A stretch of DNA of 35,271 bases, from NCBI GenBank assembly GCA_024641505.1, contig JAHECY010000038.1:1-35271 (forward strand), written 5' to 3'. The notes under the pieces are model-generated. The model ran no database searches, was not told where the DNA came from, and saw only the letters and a list, made by a program, of their open reading frames with translations. Position 1 is the first letter of the stretch, and each line of letters begins with the position of its first letter. This DNA comes from Gammaproteobacteria bacterium. Its GTDB lineage: Bacteria > Pseudomonadota > Gammaproteobacteria > SG8-11. Both the position numbers and the translations under genes were made by a program. Shown in pieces: positions 1-6,636 of this stretch.

Positions 1-162
1 CCTAAAAACTTGATCACCACGCTGAGGTATGTGCCACCCAGTACGGTGTCTCAACACGCGTACAACTTCGCCGCCTATCTTTAGATGAATGTTTTAAGCA
101 CTTTATAAGCTGATGCGACTATAAGCTTGGGTAGTATTCTAAAAAAAGCCCAAGGGGGAGAT

Positions 163-813
163 ATGCTCAGTAGCTGGTTGTCGTTTACTAAGCTCTTTGG
201 TGGTAATGGCGCTAACGGCAAACGGGAAAATAGCGTGCTTTACGCACCCGGTACCCAGATCGCATTCGATACCAAGCTGGTAACTCGCCTCAAACGTGAT
301 CATCAGGAACTGGTACGCATTTATCTTATGGTTACCCGCCAGGTTCAGGACAGGCAATTCCAGAAAATCAAGCCCACCATGGAGTCTTTTGTTCACGAAT
401 TCAACGCGCATGTCTTGATGGAGTACACTAAACTGTACGTTTTCCTGGATTACAGTTTCAAGAACGATGACTCCACCCATGATCTCATCGTGCAGTTTCG
501 TAAAGAAATGAATCTGATCGGGAAAGCGGTACGTAATTTTTATGGCAAATGGAAAGAAACGAATCTGGGGCTTGATAATATCGAACCCTTCACAGCTGAA
601 CTACAAGCTATCGGTGAGGTACTGGTTAAACGTATCAAAACTGAAGAGGAAAATCTTTACGAAATTTACCAAAGTGCGCCTGGATTGTTAATGATTAACG
701 GCCATAAGACAGGAGCGGTTGATGCGAACTTGGAAGCCCCGCTTTTTGAATTTGGTCGCCAGAATAATCCTCAATCCTTGAAATCACTCCGCAAACCGCG
801 CTATAGCAGCTAA
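163..813 (+). CDS. Hemerythrin-like HHE-domain protein
   Basis: A 216-residue, mostly helical protein whose central part (about residues 36-170) resembles bacterial hemerythrin/HHE cation-binding domains. Visible candidate ligands are H47 in a DHQEL segment, H78, H83 and E87 (an HxxxE pair), H106 and a late RIKTEEENLY segment that matches the family's closing helix. Family members bind a di-iron centre and sense or carry O2, NO or iron, usually in the cytoplasm; the exact ligand is not predictable here. No signal peptide is seen. The ATG at 163 is preferred over the upstream TTG at 127 because an AAGGGGG Shine-Dalgarno stretch lies four bases before it. The gene stands alone, 172 bases upstream of a substrate-binding protein gene. 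The HHE family is fairly sure; the biological role is not. Confidence 0.75.
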   Translation: MLSSWLSFTKLFGGNGANGKRENSVLYAPGTQIAFDTKLVTRLKRDHQELVRIYLMVTRQVQDRQFQKIKPTMESFVHEFNAHVLMEYTKLYVFLDYSFKNDDSTHDLIVQFRKEMNLIGKAVRNFYGKWKETNLGLDNIEPFTAELQAIGEVLVKRIKTEEENLYEIYQSAPGLLMINGHKTGAVDANLEAPLFEFGRQNNPQSLKSLRKPRYSS

Positions 814-985
814 CACCCCTTCGCCTGACCGGCCATTGCTCTATCTAACTCCTAGGGAAATGGTCGGGAAATACCTCCTCTAAAGCCTGGCAATTTTTCG
901 ACGATAACCTCCTGGCGAGGCGCTATGGCTGCGCGCCATCTACCATGCTTTCACTACGTGATAATGCTACGCGAGGAGATCGGAA

Positions 986-1813
986 ATGAGATTTACACGA
1001 ATTGCAGTGACTTTTACTGTGTTACTAGCGGCCTTAGCCAGTTTTCCTGTATTCGCGGACTTGGTGTTGACCGCCCCGCCCCGGGAATCAGCCGAAGAGG
1101 GTATGGCCATTTATGGTCCAATTGCGAAATATCTTAGTGAACAATTGGGGCAAAACGTCGTTTATAAGCACCCCGTGGACTGGTCGACGTACGCCGTGGA
1201 TATGCGCAATGATAGCTTCGATATAGTGTTCGATGGCCCCCACTTCGCGGCGTGGCGCATGAAACACCTGCAGCATACCCCTTTGATCACGATACCGGGC
1301 GATCTGGGCTTTGTTGTGGTCGTCAATGCAGATGATAATAAAATCAAACAACTGCGGAACTTGAAGACAAAGAAGACCTGCGGGATGGCATCACCAAATC
1401 TCAGCATGCTGACATATCTCTCTCAATTTCATGATGATTCCCTGTTGCCACCGGTGGTAGAAGTTAAAGGTGGTATTCCGGAAGTATATAAGGCCTTTCT
1501 AGGTGGACAGTGTAGTGCCGCTATCCTGCGCAACCATTTTTATGAAAGTAAGATCAGCGATCAGGACAAGAAGAAGTTAAGGGTAATCTTCACCAGCAAA
1601 CCCTTGCCCAATCAGACGATTACGGTGTCCCGCCGGTTGCAGGGCAAGTCGCAGGAGATTGTCAGAACCAGTTTGTTATCGGTTACTGGCCGCCAGTCTG
1701 CGATGAAGCTGTTGGAACGTTTTAGCAAATCAAAACCCACCTTTGCCCAGGCGGAAGTTGAGCGTTATGCCGGCGCCGAAAACCTGTTGGAAGGAATAGT
1801 CTGGGGCTGGTAG
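986..1813 (+). CDS. PhnD/SsuA-type periplasmic substrate-binding protein
   Basis: A 275-residue protein with a clear signal peptide (charged start MRFTR, hydrophobic core, cleavage likely after PVFA near residue 24). The mature part begins LVLTAPPRESAEEGMAIYGP and continues like the PhnD/phosphonate-binding family: a YGPIAKYLSEQLG segment, DIVFDGPHFAAWR, then the hinge-like KTCGMASPN region and a VKGGIPEVYKAFLGGQCSAAIL stretch. Family members bind phosphonates, phosphite or other small oxyanions and normally feed an ABC transporter, but no permease or ATPase gene is nearby, so this is an orphan binding protein, possibly a sensory partner or scavenger. GAGGAG lies a few bases before the ATG. 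A stable hairpin follows the stop codon. The fold class is solid; the ligand is unknown. Confidence 0.8.
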   Translation: MRFTRIAVTFTVLLAALASFPVFADLVLTAPPRESAEEGMAIYGPIAKYLSEQLGQNVVYKHPVDWSTYAVDMRNDSFDIVFDGPHFAAWRMKHLQHTPLITIPGDLGFVVVVNADDNKIKQLRNLKTKKTCGMASPNLSMLTYLSQFHDDSLLPPVVEVKGGIPEVYKAFLGGQCSAAILRNHFYESKISDQDKKKLRVIFTSKPLPNQTITVSRRLQGKSQEIVRTSLLSVTGRQSAMKLLERFSKSKPTFAQAEVERYAGAENLLEGIVWGW

Positions 1814-1826
1814 TCAGACCCGTTGC

Positions 1827-1850
1827 TCCCCCATGGATTACCATGGGGGA
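1827..1850 (+). terminator. Hairpin after the PhnD-like gene
   Basis: TCCCCCATGG and CCATGGGGGA form a perfect 10-bp stem with a 4-base loop (ATTA), starting 14 bases after the stop codon. The sequence after it (AACTCCTTAT) is only weakly T-rich, so it may be a weak intrinsic terminator or an mRNA-stabilising 3' hairpin. Confidence 0.55.
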
Positions 1851-1964
1851 AACTCCTTATAATTAGCTCGGTTCTAGATCTGCTTTCCGCTGTGTTGGTC
1901 AAATATCCTACATAAAAATGCCCCATTAACGCCTAGATATCACTGATTCTCACTGCAAACATAG

Positions 1965-1993
1965 AATATTTTACCCCTGACCGATAAAATATT
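1965..1993. repeat. 9-bp perfect inverted repeat, AT-rich
   Basis: AATATTTTA (1965-1973) and TAAAATATT (1985-1993) are exact reverse complements separated by 11 bases. It lies about 130 bases upstream of the gene at 2123 and could be a regulator-binding site or a hairpin. The regulator is not identifiable from sequence. Confidence 0.5.
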
Positions 1994-2041
1994 GTTATTG
2001 GTCGCGGGGTTTCCTGGCCCGTTCAAAACACCCCAATAAAT

Positions 2042-2070
2042 TTGCAATGCAGCTATAAAATAGATAGATT
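2042..2070 (+). promoter_or_regulatory. Candidate sigma70-type promoter
   Basis: TTGCAA (2042-2047) and TAGATT (2065-2070) are separated by 17 bases and each matches the -35/-10 consensus at four of six positions. The position fits transcription of the gene starting at 2123. It lies between the two halves of the AAAACACC/GGTGTTTT inverted pair. This is a pattern match only. Confidence 0.3.
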
Positions 2071-2122
2071 AGTGGTGTTTTTTATAGGGTGTTGGTCTTG
2101 ATAATGGCAACGAAGGAATAGG

Positions 2123-2635
2123 ATGAGCTTTTTTACCAAGAAACTCAGCGAAATGATTCCAAATAAGAATTCACTCGACCTTCCTAAAACGTCAAGTGAT
2201 AATAGTCCGTCAAACTCTGATCATGGAAAATATCAACCAATGAAATACAGTATCGATCAAGCCGTTGAGCTGGTGAGTTCTCTTAAAAATCATAATGTTA
2301 GCGCGAGGGTCATCGCTGGCGTAATGAAACAGACACTGGAATCTGTCGATATCCACTTCTCCGATATTATCGCTGATGCAAAACGTAAAGAATCAGCAAT
2401 ACACGGCGAAACCAACAAGAAAGATGAAATGATCAGAGACTTGAGCCGCAAAGTTGAGGCGCTACAGCAAGAAAAGGTCCGAATTCAGAAAGATTTGAAC
2501 AAGATCGTGTATGTGCGTGAATTCTTACAACAGGCGCTGGCGGATTCAAAAGCTGAAGATATGTCACAGTCCCCGTTACCGAACCCCAGCCAACGACAAG
2601 CTGAAACGGGTTTACACGCGGACGTTACCAGTTAA
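2123..2635 (+). CDS. Unrecognised coiled-coil protein, 170 aa
   Basis: Not recognised. The first 40 residues are Ser/Asn/Pro-rich and probably disordered. Residues about 42-75 (YSIDQAVELVSSLKNHNVSA onward) look like a compact helical domain, and residues about 80-140 are rich in Lys, Glu and Gln with heptad-like spacing (KDEMIRDLSRKVEALQQEKV), suggesting a coiled coil. The tail is Pro/Ser-rich. There is no signal peptide or membrane segment, so it is probably cytoplasmic and possibly oligomeric. AAGGAATAGG lies just before the ATG. It is followed on the same strand, after 232 bases that hold two perfect palindromes, by another unrecognised protein; a functional link between them is only an inference. 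Confidence 0.6.
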   Translation: MSFFTKKLSEMIPNKNSLDLPKTSSDNSPSNSDHGKYQPMKYSIDQAVELVSSLKNHNVSARVIAGVMKQTLESVDIHFSDIIADAKRKESAIHGETNKKDEMIRDLSRKVEALQQEKVRIQKDLNKIVYVREFLQQALADSKAEDMSQSPLPNPSQRQAETGLHADVTS

Positions 2636-2644
2636 TCACGATTT

Positions 2645-2661
2645 TTGCCATAATATGGCAA
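2645..2661. repeat. 17-bp perfect palindrome
   Basis: TTGCCATAATATGGCAA reads the same on both strands around a central A, with 8-bp arms. It starts 10 bases after the stop codon of the coiled-coil gene. There is no T-tract, so an operator site or mRNA end-protecting hairpin is as likely as a terminator. Confidence 0.6.
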
Positions 2662-2748
2662 GTTGCGGCTGTGCTGGATGACCCTGGAACGATTCCAGAA
2701 AATAACAATCAGGTATACGAGAGCATTCGACTCCGATACCGTTGGCCG

Positions 2749-2763
2749 GTGACACCGTGTCAC
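2749..2763. repeat. 15-bp perfect palindrome
   Basis: GTGACACCGTGTCAC has 7-bp perfect arms around a central C. It lies 105 bases upstream of the GTG start at 2868, a sensible position for an operator controlling that gene. The regulator is unknown. Confidence 0.55.
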
Positions 2764-2867
2764 GCCGCAATCTATAGCTAAGACAGATTCGCGAAAAAAC
2801 AAAATAAGAAAGCGATGTCCGTGGTGACTTAAACGAAGAGTCGGCGGAGAAGTCGGAAGGGAATAAC

Positions 2868-4238
2868 GTGGAAACAGGCAACCAAACTGATGTTTTAACT
2901 GCCAATAGCACCCCAGCGCACAGCGCTGGGGTGCTGGCAAAGTTGGATACCAAGCAATTCACGCTTGCTGTTTTATGTTGCGTGAATTCCCCGGGCGTGA
3001 TCCTCACCAAAGCCTACACACCGTTATTTGCGCGGACCACTAAGTATCAGATGACCGCCGCGCTTGATTACAAGCGTGTATTGTCCGATTCCGATGTTTT
3101 GTTGCTCGACCGTTTTGGCGTGGGTCTGGACGATGATCACGTCTTTTACGATTTTATTGCCCAAAATAACATACCCTATGTGATCTGCAATTCTTCCGAT
3201 TGTGCATTGGAGGATCGGTTACAGCGCAATAAATGGCTGAATGAAATTCTGGGGAAGCTCTGTGATGCCTTGCAGTCAATCCGGCCAACTTTCGATATAG
3301 ACGCCGAGTACCAGCGGGGATTGGAAAATCTCGGCCACCAATTCGGCAAGCGTCTGGTCGAAGAAGTTCTGGCGAATAGAGGCGATCTGCCTCTTTACAT
3401 GCCCGAAATGGAGGCCGAGCCGGACCTCGTGCAGTCCGCGCCAGCAATGGAAAGCCATAGTGACCCGGAAGCTACCGTACTGAAACCGTCCTACGATGAA
3501 GTTGATGAAGTAGACCTGTCGACTTTCGCCCTTGACGTCGACAGCCCAGCGGAATTCAAATCAGAAACCTATGAAGCTGAAGAAGCCGGTAGCATCGAGT
3601 CGCCGGTCGCGGCGAGCTATGAGCAACGCGCCGCGCCGATGGCGAACGACTTCGAACAACCAATCGTCGATGCGGTGTTTGATGATCCGGAACCGGCCGA
3701 GTCACTGGATACCGTGGCGCCCGCTCAGACCGACCACCGCGCCAGGCACCGGGCGCCGTCGCCCTCCTCTGCACCGCTGAGCTATGGGGAAACCTCGGCC
3801 ACGCCGCCGCCGGTCAGTAAACCCAGTTCGTCGGACAAACTCGCGGATATATTCTCTGAGATCAGATCGTACACGGAAGACAAGCGCATTGCGGCAATTC
3901 TCGAGAAACTGCCCATGCAGGATTACAATGAGAGCCAGAATGACAAGCCGATTGTGACCGCAAATGAGTTTACCTTCGACTATTCCAGCATGGAAGCCTA
4001 CGCGCAGGAAAGAGCGCGTATTATGCAAGCTAGCCAGGACTCTATATCGGCTGATGGCGCCGCCGGTACCACCAATCGGCAGTCTGATCGACGTCAAGGT
4101 CGCCCCGAGTTTCAAATCCATGCCAAACAGGCGCAGGAAGACTTGGCCCAGCTATTCACCAAGGGCGAATTAGCCAACGGTAATCTGAAATCATGGCTTA
4201 ACAATGTCGTGGCCAATAAGAAAAGGAAGAAGAAGTAG
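2868..4238 (+). CDS. Unrecognised 456-aa protein with disordered acidic middle
   Basis: Not recognised. Residues about 25-130 form a compact alpha/beta-like domain (FTLAVLCCVNSPGVILTKAY, DSDVLLLDRFG, NNIPYVICNSSD) with the flavour of a Rossmann or receiver-like fold. Residues about 175-330 are very rich in Glu, Asp, Pro, Ser and Ala and look intrinsically disordered. Residues about 330-456 are again helix-prone, and the protein ends in the strongly basic tail NKKRKKK, which could contact nucleic acid or membrane. There is no signal peptide. The start is a GTG with GGAAGGGA eight or so bases upstream. A very strong hairpin lies inside codons 14-23. Its only same-strand neighbour is the coiled-coil gene upstream; downstream genes are convergent. 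Confidence 0.6.
   Translation: METGNQTDVLTANSTPAHSAGVLAKLDTKQFTLAVLCCVNSPGVILTKAYTPLFARTTKYQMTAALDYKRVLSDSDVLLLDRFGVGLDDDHVFYDFIAQNNIPYVICNSSDCALEDRLQRNKWLNEILGKLCDALQSIRPTFDIDAEYQRGLENLGHQFGKRLVEEVLANRGDLPLYMPEMEAEPDLVQSAPAMESHSDPEATVLKPSYDEVDEVDLSTFALDVDSPAEFKSETYEAEEAGSIESPVAASYEQRAAPMANDFEQPIVDAVFDDPEPAESLDTVAPAQTDHRARHRAPSPSSAPLSYGETSATPPPVSKPSSSDKLADIFSEIRSYTEDKRIAAILEKLPMQDYNESQNDKPIVTANEFTFDYSSMEAYAQERARIMQASQDSISADGAAGTTNRQSDRRQGRPEFQIHAKQAQEDLAQLFTKGELANGNLKSWLNNVVANKKRKKK
2907..2935 (+). repeat. 13-bp perfect hairpin inside the start of a gene
   Basis: AGCACCCCAGCGC (2907-2919) and GCGCTGGGGTGCT (2923-2935) pair perfectly around the 3-base loop ACA. It falls in codons 14-23 of the gene that starts at 2868. 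Such a stable structure so near a start codon would be expected to affect transcription elongation or translation. Confidence 0.65.
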
Positions 4239-4311
4239 CAACCGCAAATTCGCCCGTGAGACAGGCCATATTGGCCGATCTCGCGAGTAACGCCAACGGC
4301 TGACTGTGGAC

Positions 4312-4329
4312 CCCCGCCGCCCTGCGGGG
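4312..4329. terminator. Weak hairpin between convergent genes
   Basis: CCCCGC and GCGGGG pair across a 6-base loop in the 137-base gap between the convergent genes ending at 4238 (+) and 4376 (-). There is no T-tract on either side. It may help termination, but the match is modest. Confidence 0.3.
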
Positions 4330-4375
4330 CGCAGTCCGGTGACCCTGTATTCAATCAAGCTCTCTGAAGGTGATG

Positions 4376-4885
4376 TTATTTGATTTTATCGGATTTCCGA
4401 GCGATCACCTTCAGCAATCCATCGAAGGTATCGCGCATCGCCCACGCTTTCTCGCTGTAGGTGGGAAGCGATTCCGCACGATGCAGGCCGGCATCAAGGG
4501 CTTTGCGTACACCCCTGCAGGTTTTGGGGTTTGATTCGAGGTCGCTGGCGGTGCGTTCATAGATGACGTAACAAGTGGCATGCTCGCCGCGATTAAAAAC
4601 CGGAGCCCCGACGGAAATCGCGTCGCGTATTGTATAATAATTCTTCTCAATATCGATAATATCGCAGCCATTCAATAATGTAATATCATGCTCGGGTATC
4701 TGGCGTATGATCTGCGGCAGATGCTCGACCGCTTCTTTTGCCGGTTCAGCGCTGTTGGCCGGTGGTGTCAGGGCATGCAGTTCCAGTTGATTTGTGAGCG
4801 CAGTGGTATCGTGAGCCATCGTGAGTCCGCTATACAGATAAACGACAATGACCAGCGTAAGCCGCATAATAGGCAAAGATTCCAT
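4376..4885 (-). CDS. Secreted protein of unknown function, 169 aa
   Basis: Not recognised. With the start at 4885 the protein begins MESLPIMRLTLVIVVYLYSG and has a plausible signal peptide ending near GLTMA-HD; GGGGAA lies six or so bases upstream of this ATG. A longer reading frame reaches 4975 but would bury the signal sequence. The mature part is 140-odd residues, hydrophilic, with three cysteines (LLNGCDIID, HATCYVIYE, PKTCRGVR); disulfides in the periplasm are possible. The middle motif ISVGAPVFNRGEHATCYVIY recalls small periplasmic proteins of unknown function. It is convergent with the gene ending at 4238 and is followed upstream by a membrane protein on the same strand. Confidence 0.6.
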   Translation of the reverse strand: MESLPIMRLTLVIVVYLYSGLTMAHDTTALTNQLELHALTPPANSAEPAKEAVEHLPQIIRQIPEHDITLLNGCDIIDIEKNYYTIRDAISVGAPVFNRGEHATCYVIYERTASDLESNPKTCRGVRKALDAGLHRAESLPTYSEKAWAMRDTFDGLLKVIARKSDKIK

Positions 4886-5121
4886 TGGTTCCCCGGTTTT
4901 TCCCATCAGTCTTTTTAACATAAATTCGCGAATATCCGTGTCATGAATATTTTCCCTGACAGAGGCAGCAATCACGACTTTTGTTACAAAGAATATGTTG
5001 ACCCTGATACGCTAACACAATTTAATTCTTTGCCCCAGCATCGTTACTGGAGAAAATTCAGAAATATGACATAGCTGCTTTGGCGGTGCCCGCCGTATCC
5101 CGGCCTAGATACAAGGATAAA

Positions 5122-5748
5122 TCAGGAGATACCTAGAATTATCTGTTTGACGGACTCGTATTTGTTTTGGGGAATGACGCCCTGCTCTGCTAGGCGCCTC
5201 AAAGTACGCAATTCTCCTGCTTTCTGGTTGCCATCTGCGACTTTCATTTTACGTTTGCAATAGTCGATGCTTTTTCCTAAAGCTTCCGTAAAATTCACGA
5301 CTTGTTTTCTGCTGTCTTTTGATGCCAGCAATTTCGCCCTGACTTCCACCAGCGCAATGCCACCGTGTAAACTATAGAATTCTGTCACCGTGAGTGAAGT
5401 GATGACAAACTGCATGATCCCTGCGACACAAAGTATGAACGTTGCCACTGCGATGATCAGATCCGTCACCGCGCCGGTAGCGCCGAGGTTTATGACATTC
5501 AGCAGGAAGTATCCACCAACGATTGCCGGTATCAGGCTGAGCGCCAGCCAATGCCAGCCCAGGCAGTAGCGTTTGGTGCAACCTGGCGCCAGAGAAAGCA
5601 GATCCAATTTGTAATTGAGCTTTTTGCGACGATTGGCGATATTCACCGTGAGATAACGTTCGTTATAAAGGGTGTAACTGATTTTCTGATTCTTGCCGCG
5701 AACCAGATCGAGGTGGGCGGACACTTTTCTCTCGCTGGTAGAGTCCAT
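5122..5748 (-). CDS. Membrane protein with SHOCT-like C-terminus
   Basis: A 208-residue protein starting MDSTSERKVSAHLDLV. The ATG at 5748 has AAGG eight bases upstream and is preferred over an in-frame start 24 codons earlier that adds no recognisable sequence. Residues about 65-125 hold two hydrophobic helices (LALSLIPAIVGGYFLLNVI and LIIAVATFILCVAGIMQFVI) separated by a short loop, so it is an inner-membrane protein. The last 30 residues (LRRLAEQGVIPQNKYESVKQ) match the pattern of the short SHOCT domain, often found at the C-terminus of membrane proteins and thought to mediate oligomerisation. The N-terminal hydrophilic part is not recognised. No function can be assigned. Confidence 0.6.
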   Translation of the reverse strand: MDSTSERKVSAHLDLVRGKNQKISYTLYNERYLTVNIANRRKKLNYKLDLLSLAPGCTKRYCLGWHWLALSLIPAIVGGYFLLNVINLGATGAVTDLIIAVATFILCVAGIMQFVITSLTVTEFYSLHGGIALVEVRAKLLASKDSRKQVVNFTEALGKSIDYCKRKMKVADGNQKAGELRTLRRLAEQGVIPQNKYESVKQIILGIS

Positions 5749-6143
5749 AGGGGTAACCTTATTCAGGATTTCTCGGACGAACGGCAACCGGAGTATAGTA
5801 CCGGTAGAACCATATATCATCTGTGATGCCTATCCCGGAACACGCTATAAGAAATTGCGATATCGATGTACTAAAAACGTTGTACTGCGGGAAAATACCT
5901 GCCTCGAATTCGGAAATGTATCGAAATTACGAGGAGTTACGATCTTGCTCGAGAGGTGGATAACGATCTCCGGCCGGACCACGAATTGGGTGAACCTGCT
6001 GGCTGGTTTGGCCACGGCATTCGTCCGATCACGATTTGAAGTATCACGAACTCGTGACACGGACCGCTCCGCGCGATGACATGTGCTTCGCCCCGAGAGC
6101 CTGGCATATGATGCGCACATCAGGTCCGGTAGTAAGTCCCTGC
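5749..6143. other. Intergenic region without a supported gene
   Basis: Several open frames exist on both strands, but they are Arg/Ser/Thr-rich, lack Shine-Dalgarno sequences and resemble no family. A short inverted repeat TGATG-CGCA-CATCA lies at 6109-6122, 21 bases past the stop of the S24-like gene. Nothing else stands out. Confidence 0.5.
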
Positions 6144-6476
6144 TCAGGCCGCTGGGTATTCGTAATGTTTGATGTCCTTGCGTCGGCCGGTGGCGCGTTG
6201 AGTGACGACGCCCTTCACCTCATAACTCGTGTGCAGTAATACCGATTGATGCGCCGGGTTTAGATAGTGCAGCCATTGTTGTTCGCCCTCCCGACGATAC
6301 TGACCGAACAGTAGTTCCCCGTTATACTCGAGCACAGCGAACACACCATGACGGAGATTCAGTCCGGGATCGACCAGGATGATATGGCCGTCCGTGAATT
6401 CGGGTAACATGCTGTCACCCATGACACGCAATGCAAACGGTTCCGAATCTTCAGCGCTACAACCTGACGTTTGCAT
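6144..6476 (-). CDS. S24/LexA-type peptidase-fold protein without HTH
   Basis: A 110-residue protein beginning MQTSGCSAED, with the LexA/CI C-terminal (S24) signature around FALRVMGDSMLPEFTDGHII; S22 in GDSM is the expected nucleophile. In LexA the general-base lysine lies about 37 residues later; here that place is occupied by Gly/Gln (ELLFGQYRREG), so the autopeptidase dyad seems incomplete. There is no helix-turn-helix. A group of short stand-alone S24 proteins of this form is known from proteobacteria, with unclear function. The ATG at 6476 is chosen because GGAG lies five bases upstream; a longer frame starts at 6521. It lies downstream of the lon-like gene on the same strand, separated by 160 bases. 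Confidence 0.7.
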   Translation of the reverse strand: MQTSGCSAEDSEPFALRVMGDSMLPEFTDGHIILVDPGLNLRHGVFAVLEYNGELLFGQYRREGEQQWLHYLNPAHQSVLLHTSYEVKGVVTQRATGRRKDIKHYEYPAA

Positions 6477-6541
6477 AATTACTCCGTTCCGATACCCTTT
6501 TGCCAGCGCCAATGGTAGCACAACAGATTACGCAGTATCGA

Positions 6542-6593
6542 CTTTACCCGTAGCGCCCTGGCATCCGTCGGGCAGCCCCGCTTTACCGCGGAG
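6542..6593 (-). promoter_or_regulatory. Possible structured leader between lon-like and S24-like genes
   Basis: Read on the minus strand, the gap contains GGTAAAG twice (complement at 6542-6548 and 6581-6587) and two short stems: CCGC/GCGG around 6578-6591 and GCCC/GGGC at 6555-6574. It could be the lon terminator, a leader of the S24-like gene, or chance. It does not match a riboswitch consensus that I can recall. Confidence 0.2.
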
Positions 6594-6636
6594 GGTTCGT
6601 AAGTTTTTGAATATCTTCTCAGTAATGGCATATGAC

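Larger units (their letters stand above)
1814..2122. other. Intergenic region with inverted repeats
   Basis: No coding region is supported here. The stretch is AT-rich after about 1900 and holds the hairpin at 1827-1850, a 9-bp inverted repeat at 1965-1993, a long-range pair AAAACACC (2025-2032) and GGTGTTTT (2074-2081), and a candidate promoter at 2042-2070. It probably contains the promoter and control region of the coiled-coil protein gene at 2123. Confidence 0.5.

Noticed and set aside
1-84. Possible C-terminal end of a gene entering from the left (27 codons to a TAG at 82-84)
   Set aside because: A minus-strand frame is also open here and neither product is recognisable, so the strand and the existence of a gene cannot be decided.
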